A DNA stretch of 5,637 nucleotides from JBCCZC01 sp039188505 (GTDB lineage: Bacteria > Pseudomonadota > Gammaproteobacteria > Xanthomonadales > SZUA-38): contig JBCCZC010000391.1 of assembly GCA_039188505.1 (NCBI GenBank), forward strand, positions 1-5,637. Direction: 5' to 3'. Numbering within the stretch: the first letter of the stretch is position 1; each line of letters starts with the position of its first letter. Position numbers and translations under genes: made by a program. The notes under the pieces were generated by a model, which worked only from the letters and a program-made list of their open reading frames with translations, did no database searches and was not told where the DNA came from. Shown here one piece after another: positions 1 through 4,876 of this stretch.

Positions 1-1
1 C

Positions 2-781
2 GACGGTGGCGCAGTTCAGTTTCGAGGGGAAGATCTGCTGGCAGCGGACGAGACCCGGCTCCGGGAGCTCCGCGGCGCGGAATTGTCCATGGTCTTCCAG
101 GACCCGATGACGAGCCTGAATCCGGTGTTGACCATCGGCCGCCAGCTCCAGGACATCCAGTTCCGCCTGGCCATCTCGAAGGCCGAGAAGCGGGAGCGGG
201 CCCTGCGCTGGCTTGACCGCGTCGGCATTCCCGATCCTGCCTCGCGGCTCGGGAGCTACCCGCACGAGCTGTCGGGCGGCATGCGCCAGCGCGTCGGTAT
301 CGCCATGGCGCTGATGATGAAGCCCGCGCTCCTCATCGCGGACGAGCCGACGACTGCGCTCGACGCGACGCTGGAGGTCCAGATCATCCACCAGCTGCGA
401 GCGCTGCAGGCGGAGGTCGGCTGCTCGATCCTGTTCATCTCGCATCATCTCGGAGTCATCGCCGAGCTCTGCGACCGCGTGGTGGTCATGTACGCGGGGG
501 AGGTGGTCGAACGCGGGACGGTCCGCGAGATCTTCCACGTGCCACGCCATCCCTACACGCGGATGCTGCTGGCCTGTGACCCAGGCGCGATCACCGAGCG
601 CACGCGCGTCCTGCCGATCATCCAGGGGGGGCTGCCCGATCTCGTGGACCTGCCGGCAGGCTGTATCTTTCGCGATCGCTGTGACCGGGCTCAGACCCGC
701 TGTGCCGAGGCGCGGCCGATGCACCGGACCCTCGAAGATGGACGCAAGGTGGCGTGCCACTTCGCGGAGGATTCGCGATGA
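2..781 (+). CDS. Peptide/oligopeptide ABC transporter ATP-binding subunit, DppD/OppD-like (5' partial)
   Basis: This is a cytoplasmic ATPase subunit of a dipeptide/oligopeptide-type importer that powers uptake through two membrane permeases. The reading frame is open to the left edge, so the start and Walker A lie outside; about 65-75 residues are missing by comparison with typical OppD/DppD. In the 259 visible residues I see the Q-loop (Q33 in VFQDPMTSLNP), the signature LSGGM (90-94), Walker B ALLIADEP (109-116) with the catalytic Glu, a D-loop (TTALD) and the switch His H148. A C-terminal oligopeptide-transporter extension begins near HPYTR and carries C221, C227, C234 and C252. The internal TTG at 83 and ATG at 89 fall inside conserved Q-loop sequence, so they are not starts. 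The stop overlaps the next ATPase start, which implies one operon. The substrate (peptide, nickel, glutathione or other) cannot be told from the ATPase. Family assignment is secure. Confidence 0.95.
   Translation, partial: DGGAVQFRGEDLLAADETRLRELRGAELSMVFQDPMTSLNPVLTIGRQLQDIQFRLAISKAEKRERALRWLDRVGIPDPASRLGSYPHELSGGMRQRVGIAMALMMKPALLIADEPTTALDATLEVQIIHQLRALQAEVGCSILFISHHLGVIAELCDRVVVMYAGEVVERGTVREIFHVPRHPYTRMLLACDPGAITERTRVLPIIQGGLPDLVDLPAGCIFRDRCDRAQTRCAEARPMHRTLEDGRKVACHFAEDSR
764..780 (+). promoter_or_regulatory. Ribosome binding site and ATGA coupling that set the start of the second ATPase
   Basis: GGAGG at 766-770 sits 7 nt before ATG 778-780. That ATG overlaps the TGA (779-781) of the upstream ATPase. 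This is a textbook translational-coupling arrangement and favours ATG 778 over the in-frame GTG at 754, which would add eight residues and has no comparable ribosome binding site. Confidence 0.8.
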
Positions 782-1758
782 GCCCGGTGCTGGCGGCCAG
801 TGATGTCCACGTCCGCTACCCGCACCGGAGCTCGCTGTCGGCGCGGTTCACGGGCCGCCACGAGCCCTGGGTGAACGTCGTCTGCGGCGTTTCGCTGGCT
901 ATCGAACGTGGCCAGACCCTGGCCGTGGTCGGTGAGAGTGGTTCGGGCAAGACCTCGCTTGCCATGGCACTCCTGGGCCTCGTTCCCATGGCCGCTGGCA
1001 GCGTCGCCTTCGAGGATCAGCGGATCGGTCAGGGGCCTCGCGGGCGACTGCGGCCGGACCGCAAGCGGGTCGCGATGATGTTCCAGGACCCGGTCGGGTC
1101 CCTGAGCCCGCGCATGACCGTCCGTTCTGCACTCGCGGAGCCCTTCCAGATCCACCGGGCCGGCGCGTCCGATCCGGACTCGGAAGCCCTCCGACTCCTC
1201 GACCTCGTGGGCCTCGGTTCGGAGTTCGCAGATCGCTATCCCCACCAGCTTTCGGGTGGCCAGGCCAGGCGCGTTGGCGTTGCCCGAGCGCTGGCCCTCG
1301 AACCCGCGCTTCTCATCGCGGACGAACCCACGGCAGGGCTTGACGTCTCGATCCAGGGCGATGTCCTGAACCTGCTCTCCGGGCTGCAGGACCGGTTGGG
1401 CCTCGCGATGCTGATCATCACGCACAACCTCAGCATCGTGCGCCACGTCGCTGATCGCATGGCGATCATGTACCTCGGTCGTTTCGTCGAGCAGGGACCA
1501 TCGGAGGACATCTTCCGGGATCCTCGGCACCCGTACACGCGCGCACTCCTTTCGGCCAACCCTTCCCCTGATCCCGAGGTGGTGGCCGACCGGATGGAGC
1601 TGACCGGCGAAGTCCCTAGCCCGCTCGCACGTCCTTCGGGCTGCGAGTTCCATACCCGCTGTCCCTTCGCCGAGGCGCGCTGCCTTTCAGATCCTCCGGT
1701 CGATAGCGTCGTGGCCCCGGAGCACACGGTCACCTGCCACCTGCAGGACGCGAGCTGA
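778..1758 (+). CDS. Peptide/oligopeptide ABC transporter ATP-binding subunit, DppF/OppF-like
   Basis: This is the second cytoplasmic ATPase of the same importer, 326 residues and normal for DppF/OppF. It should pair with the upstream subunit so that both ATP sites are built at their interface. Motifs in order: Walker A GESGSGKTS (52-60), Q-loop Q103 in MMFQDP, signature LSGGQ (158-162), Walker B LLIADEP (178-184) with E183, switch His H216 in IITHNLS, and the oligopeptide-transporter C-terminal domain from HPYTR (251-255) with C289, C295, C302 and C320. All catalytic residues are present, so this half should be active. The start at ATG 778 is chosen from its ribosome binding site and its overlap with the upstream stop. 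No further transporter gene follows; the next gene is convergent, so this is the operon's 3' end. The substrate is unknown. The OppF/DppF label rests on position as the second ATPase and overall similarity, not on a search. Confidence 0.95.
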   Translation: MSPVLAASDVHVRYPHRSSLSARFTGRHEPWVNVVCGVSLAIERGQTLAVVGESGSGKTSLAMALLGLVPMAAGSVAFEDQRIGQGPRGRLRPDRKRVAMMFQDPVGSLSPRMTVRSALAEPFQIHRAGASDPDSEALRLLDLVGLGSEFADRYPHQLSGGQARRVGVARALALEPALLIADEPTAGLDVSIQGDVLNLLSGLQDRLGLAMLIITHNLSIVRHVADRMAIMYLGRFVEQGPSEDIFRDPRHPYTRALLSANPSPDPEVVADRMELTGEVPSPLARPSGCEFHTRCPFAEARCLSDPPVDSVVAPEHTVTCHLQDAS

Positions 1759-1783
1759 CGCCGCGAGGTCGTCGGCGTGGCTC
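1752..1783. terminator. Possible bidirectional hairpin at the convergent ABC operon/cupin junction
   Basis: An imperfect inverted repeat bridges the two stop codons. GAGC at 1752-1755 pairs with GCTC at 1780-1783, and ACGCCG at 1758-1763 pairs with CGGCGT at 1773-1778, around a 9-nt loop. The gap between the genes is only 23 bp, so this is the one place where both transcripts could end. There is no T-run on either side, so it is not a classical intrinsic terminator. It could slow polymerase or protect 3' ends, or be chance in GC-rich DNA. Confidence 0.35.
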
Positions 1784-2618
1784 AGCGGGTCGTCAGCTTG
1801 AGGCCGCCGCTTGCGCGGACATACAGAAGACAGGCGTCTTCGTCGTGACACGAGAGCTCGGGAACCGCATCGCCATCGGTGGTCCCGATAGACCCGCCCG
1901 GCCCCAGGGCTGTTTTCGCGGCTCCCACGTAGACCCGCCCCTCGATCACGACGGCCCTTAGTTCGGGACCTGCGACGTCGATCCTGACGCCCGAACCTGC
2001 GGGTAGCCGGAGCAGCGAGCCATTCAGCGCCTCGCCGCCGCCCTCGCCCCAGAGGGCGGCGAGGTCCGGCTCGGCGCTTGCTGTCGACGGTGATCCGAAC
2101 TCCGGCTTGCCCGCCCAAACGATTTCGGACGCGAGGTCATTCACGGGACGCTCGCCGTTGTCGAATGCTGACGACGGTGGTCGGACCAGGTACGGCGCAC
2201 TTTCGATCTCGATGTAAGCGAGGTTGTCCGTCCCCCGCGCGGCCGTGATGTGGACATCGCCCGCGGGTTGGGTCCAGTAGGAGCCGGTCGGCATCCATAG
2301 CTTCTCGGCCGCAGGATCGTCGTTGTGGATCAGCCCGCTGATGACGACGCCACGGTAGGACACGTTATGGATATGGGGCGGTGAGGAAAAGCCATCGGCG
2401 AACCGCACCAGGAATCCGGTGGCCTCGGTGCCGGCGCGATCTCCCCAGAGCGTCGCGGCCCTCGGACTCTGATCGCCGCGGGCGGGATTGAGCGCCTCCC
2501 ACTCGACCTCGGACAGCGGCTTGATCGCGGTCTCGGCGCCAGCTGACGCGATCAGACAAAACCCGAAGATCAGGCCGGCAAGCATCGGGGGGGATCGTGG
2601 TTCGAGAGATGAGCTCAC
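1782..2618 (-). CDS. Secreted cupin-domain protein, DUF4437-like
   Basis: The product is 278 residues with a predicted Sec signal peptide: R8, a hydrophobic stretch at about 12-26, and a likely signal peptidase I cut after ASA or AGA near 26-28. C21 lacks a lipobox, so it is probably not a lipoprotein. The mature protein should be periplasmic or secreted. The N-terminal half is a cupin: HIH (H82, H84), then a clear cupin motif 2, G112-x5-P118-x-G120-x2-H123. Segments such as LWGDR, SPPHIHN and the HNDDP block match what I recall of DUF4437. The usual motif 1 Glu is not at its expected place, leaving three His as likely metal ligands. The C-terminal half (about 180-270) looks like a second cupin barrel without His ligands, and C257 and C263 could form a disulfide. 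The start is GTG 2618, with GGAG (complement of 2624-2627) 5 nt upstream; ATG at residue 12 is less likely because it drops R8. Biochemical function unknown. Confidence 0.85.
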   Translation of the reverse strand: MSSSLEPRSPPMLAGLIFGFCLIASAGAETAIKPLSEVEWEALNPARGDQSPRAATLWGDRAGTEATGFLVRFADGFSSPPHIHNVSYRGVVISGLIHNDDPAAEKLWMPTGSYWTQPAGDVHITAARGTDNLAYIEIESAPYLVRPPSSAFDNGERPVNDLASEIVWAGKPEFGSPSTASAEPDLAALWGEGGGEALNGSLLRLPAGSGVRIDVAGPELRAVVIEGRVYVGAAKTALGPGGSIGTTDGDAVPELSCHDEDACLLYVRASGGLKLTTR

Positions 2619-2630
2619 GGCGACTCCGTT

Positions 2631-2663
2631 CGGTCTTCGAGAAATTCGACCGTCGAAGATCCG
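2631..2663 (-). promoter_or_regulatory. Hairpin or operator-like inverted repeat in the cupin leader
   Basis: CGG plus TCTTCGA (2631-2640) is complementary to TCGAAGA plus CCG (2653-2663, one bulged T), giving a 10-bp stem with a 12-nt loop. Nested inside is a perfect alternative repeat, TTCGAC-C-GTCGAA (2645-2657). The element starts only 4 nt upstream of the cupin Shine-Dalgarno sequence, in its 5' leader. It could be a transcription-factor operator or a leader hairpin that switches between two pairings. Symmetry is seen; function is inference. Confidence 0.35.
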
Positions 2664-2711
2664 AGGCCGCGTTTCTCCTGCTTACCAGTTCCCGGTTGAT
2701 CGATAAAGCCT

Positions 2712-2927
2712 GTGGCGCGACTGATACGAGCCTGCGCGCGACCTGAGGATGGTGAACAGCGCAATGGAAACGCCCTCGCCATGATTGAATCCGGCCTCGC
2801 CGGGAGCAGCATGATGGCGATCAATCTGAAGAACCGCGGCTTCCTCAAGCTGCTGGATTCCGCCCCCGCCGACCTCATTGGCATGGGCGCCGGCGCCGCC
2901 GGCGCGACGGCGCGGGGAGGTCGATGA
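2712..2927 (+). CDS. Doubtful small ORF overlapping the cyclase start (hypothetical protein)
   Basis: An open frame of 71 codons runs from GTG 2712; an inner ATG at 2781 would give 48 residues. Its TGA (2925-2927) overlaps ATG 2924 of the cyclase in an ATGA junction, as expected for a coupled pair. From about 2770 on, third positions are strongly G/C, like the real genes nearby. Against it, neither start has a convincing ribosome binding site, the C-terminus is a Gly/Ala-rich run encoded by the palindromic G/C block, and GC-rich DNA throws up open frames by chance. I recognise no family; there is no clear membrane helix or signal peptide. It could be a real small leader protein, the eroded tail of a lost gene, or noise. 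Confidence 0.25.
   Translation: MARLIRACARPEDGEQRNGNALAMIESGLAGSSMMAINLKNRGFLKLLDSAPADLIGMGAGAAGATARGGR
2885..2906. repeat. G/C-only palindromic block upstream of the cyclase
   Basis: Positions 2885-2906 contain only G and C. They include the perfect 12-bp palindrome GGCGCCGGCGCC (2886-2897) followed by GCCGGC (2898-2903). In RNA this could fold tightly just 7 nt before the purine-rich ribosome binding site at 2914-2920, so it might affect translation or transcription into the cyclase. No T-run follows, so it is not a standard terminator. Confidence 0.4.
2914..2926 (+). promoter_or_regulatory. Ribosome binding site for the cyclase
   Basis: The purine run GGGGAGG at 2914-2920 lies 3 nt before ATG 2924, which is short, and 9 nt before the in-frame GTG 2930, which is better spaced. 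The site supports a start here but leaves ATG 2924 versus GTG 2930 open. Confidence 0.5.
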
Positions 2928-4846
2928 CGGTGTCGTTCTTGACGGGAGTTCACCGTCCTGTCGAACAGACAGTTGCTATCCTCGTAGTCCGTCCCCGACG
3001 ACAGTCCCTGGTCTTGAGGATCCAAAGTCCCAGACTCGAAGCCGTCATCGTCCTGCCATTCACGGTCGTGGCCGTGGTGCTGGCCACCGCCCTGATCGGA
3101 TGGTCCTGGCGCGCCGGTATCGCGGAGGCCGAGTCGGCGGCGTTTGCCGTCCATGCGGCTACCGCTAAGCGGGTGGCTACGCGGCTGGACGCGCTCTTTG
3201 ACGTCCCCGACCGCTTGCTGACCTACAGCCTTGACGCGATTCGTCTCGGCGCCGTCTCCGTCGATGATCTGCATGCGATGGAGCAGCATTTCTCCAGCCA
3301 GGCTCGCGCCTTTCCGAACATCACCAACGTAGCTTTCGGCAGCGCGGATGGCCACTACTCGGTTGCCTACCGGGACTGGGATTCGCCCAACGATGTCCAT
3401 GTTGCCGAAGCCACGCCCGGTGGCTCCATGCTCAGCTATCGCCTGGCGCCCGACGGAAGCCGGTCCGACCTGATCGACGAATATCCCGCGTTTCGAGTGA
3501 CGGAGCGGCCGTGGTTTATCGCCGCGGCGAATTCCCAGGGAGCCACCTGGTTCCCCGTCTACGCGTTCCACTCCGGCGAAGCGCTTGCCATCGGGATGGC
3601 CACGCCCGTGCGGAATTCCGACGGATCGCTGCGGGGCGTGCTCGCGGCCGACATGGCGCTGAACGAAATCACGCGATTGCTTGCGGAGCTGGAAATCGGC
3701 GACGAGGGGAGGGCGTTTCTCATGGAGTCCGACGGACGGTTGATCGCGGACAGCTCGGGCCGCCTGCCGCTGCGAGAGGTCGACGGTGAACTGCTTCGCG
3801 TGAGCGCGATGGAGTCCGATAGCACATCGATCCGACTTGCCGCGGACACCGCGCTCGATAGCGAAGCCTTGGCGGCGGAGGGACGGGTCAACGAGTCGAT
3901 TCAGCGGGGTGATCGTAGCTACCTGGTCCACCTCGAGCGCTATGGACGACCCGGAGGACTCGAGCTGACCTTCGGCATCGGCGTACCGCTGGACGCGTAT
4001 ACCGCGCGCCTCGTCGACGACATGAGACGTCGAATCGCCGTTGCGGGCGTCTTCGTGCTCGTCGGTCTGATCATGCTGATGATCGTCGCTCGGGGAATCG
4101 GGCGAACTGTGGATCGGCTCGGGCGAGCCGCGGTCGGGATCGCTGCGGGCGATTGGGCCGCCGAACTGCCCAACTCTCGTATCCGCGAGCTTCGTTCCCT
4201 ATCCGCCGCCTTTGGATCGATGGCCGGTCAGCTGCGCGAGATCCTCTCGGGTCTCGAGCAGCGAGTGGACGAGCGGACGGCGGAACTGGCCGAGGCCAAC
4301 CGCCAGCTCGCCGAGCTCTCCCGCGTCGACTCGCTCACCGGCGTGGGTAATCGGCGCGCGTTTGATGAGGCGATGGCGCAGGAATGGGCTCGGGCGAGAC
4401 GAGAGCAACGGCCCCTCGCCGTAATCCTGTGCGATGTGGATCAGTTCAAGGCTTACAACGACCGCTATGGGCACCCGGAGGGCGATCGGTGTCTGATCGC
4501 AATCGCGGGCGCGCTGACGGCGAGCGCTCGCCGTACGGTCGACCTGGTGACCCGCTACGGGGGCGAGGAATTCGCCGTACTGCTGCCCGATCTCGGCACA
4601 GACCGCGCATTCGAAATGGCTGAGTGCTTTCGCCAGGCGGTCGAGTCATTGGCGCTCCCCCACGAGGGATCAAGCCATGGCCATGTCACGATCAGCGTGG
4701 GGTTCAAGTGCCACGTGCCGGCGGTCGGCGAAACGGCTCCGGGCCAGCTTGTCGCGAGCGCGGACGTCGCTCTTTACCAGGCCAAGGCGCGTGGTCGAAA
4801 TCAGGTCGTTGCTGCCGACAATCAGCCGTCGAGCGCAGACGCCTGA
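2924..4846 (+). CDS. Membrane diguanylate cyclase with dCache sensor, HAMP and GGDEF domains
   Basis: This enzyme makes cyclic di-GMP from two GTP at the inner membrane. Over 640 residues: TM1 about 39-62; a periplasmic dCache-type sensor about 65-368 with ERPWF (195-199) and D243 near its typical positions; TM2 about 371-389; HAMP about 390-443 (GDW at 409-411, then ELRSL); a short coiled coil about 437-468; and GGDEF about 466-630. The GGDEF domain has DSLTGVGNRRAF, metal Asp D504 in CDVDQFK, N512 and D521, and active-site GGEEF at 546-550. An RxxD inhibitory site (R537, D540) lies exactly five residues before it, so product inhibition is expected. No EAL domain is present, so it should only synthesise. 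The start is uncertain: ATG 2924, GTG 2930 or TTG 3014. TTG 3014 would begin right before TM1 and remove a 30-residue stretch with weaker G/C third-position bias, but it has no ribosome binding site. The ligand is unknown. Confidence 0.93.
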   Translation: MTVSFLTGVHRPVEQTVAILVVRPRRQSLVLRIQSPRLEAVIVLPFTVVAVVLATALIGWSWRAGIAEAESAAFAVHAATAKRVATRLDALFDVPDRLLTYSLDAIRLGAVSVDDLHAMEQHFSSQARAFPNITNVAFGSADGHYSVAYRDWDSPNDVHVAEATPGGSMLSYRLAPDGSRSDLIDEYPAFRVTERPWFIAAANSQGATWFPVYAFHSGEALAIGMATPVRNSDGSLRGVLAADMALNEITRLLAELEIGDEGRAFLMESDGRLIADSSGRLPLREVDGELLRVSAMESDSTSIRLAADTALDSEALAAEGRVNESIQRGDRSYLVHLERYGRPGGLELTFGIGVPLDAYTARLVDDMRRRIAVAGVFVLVGLIMLMIVARGIGRTVDRLGRAAVGIAAGDWAAELPNSRIRELRSLSAAFGSMAGQLREILSGLEQRVDERTAELAEANRQLAELSRVDSLTGVGNRRAFDEAMAQEWARARREQRPLAVILCDVDQFKAYNDRYGHPEGDRCLIAIAGALTASARRTVDLVTRYGGEEFAVLLPDLGTDRAFEMAECFRQAVESLALPHEGSSHGHVTISVGFKCHVPAVGETAPGQLVASADVALYQAKARGRNQVVAADNQPSSADA

Positions 4847-4876
4847 ATCCGGCGCCACCCGAGGTTAGGGGGCGTC
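4838..4876. terminator. Possible bidirectional hairpin at the convergent cyclase/hydrolase junction
   Basis: GACGCC at 4838-4843 is perfectly complementary to GGCGTC at 4871-4876, and the pairing brackets both stop codons (TGA 4844-4846; TTA, read as TAA on the minus strand, 4865-4867). The 27-nt interior contains the small palindrome GGCGCC (4851-4856), and the stem may extend across the stop codons with a bulge. The genes are only 18 bp apart. There is no T-tract, so termination function is a guess. Confidence 0.3.

Larger units (their letters stand above)
2619..2923. other. Divergent intergenic region between the cupin and cyclase genes
   Basis: This 305-bp stretch must hold the promoters for both divergent genes. 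I see the cupin ribosome binding site and leader hairpin at the left, a doubtful small ORF across the right two-thirds, and a G/C-only palindromic block followed by a purine-rich ribosome binding site next to the cyclase start. I found no well-matched sigma-70 promoter (-35 and -10 at 16-18 bp) on either strand, no tRNA-like cloverleaf and no recognisable c-di-GMP riboswitch. Confidence 0.7.

Noticed and set aside
754..777. Upstream GTG start for the second ATPase
   Set aside because: It adds eight residues not typical of the family and lacks a ribosome binding site, while ATG 778 has GGAGG at 7 nt and the ATGA overlap.
691..1653. 320-codon open frame on the minus strand
   Set aside because: It is antisense to the second ATPase, which has every ABC motif; the reverse product shows no domain.
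1687..2118. 143-codon frame on the minus strand overlapping the cupin
   Set aside because: It is a different frame of the same strand as the supported cupin, with Arg-rich low-complexity content and no motif.
2696..2728. TTGATC followed by GATACG as a plus-strand promoter
   Set aside because: The spacing is 21 bp and the -10 match is poor.
2702..2730. TTTATC (complement of 2702-2707) as -10 box of the cupin promoter
   Set aside because: The hexamer at the correct -35 distance (CTCGTA) matches only two consensus positions.
2640..2930. c-di-GMP riboswitch upstream of the cyclase
   Set aside because: I could not find the conserved GEMM-type core elements; the only strong structure is the G/C palindrome.
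2939..2982. TTGACG and TATCCT as a promoter pair inside the cyclase 5' end
   Set aside because: The hexamers are separated by 32 bp, far from the 16-18 bp optimum.
2615..3931. 438-codon open frame on the minus strand
   Set aside because: It lies antisense to the well-supported cyclase, is rich in Arg, Gly and Pro as expected for a reverse-frame shadow in GC-rich DNA, and shows no family motif.
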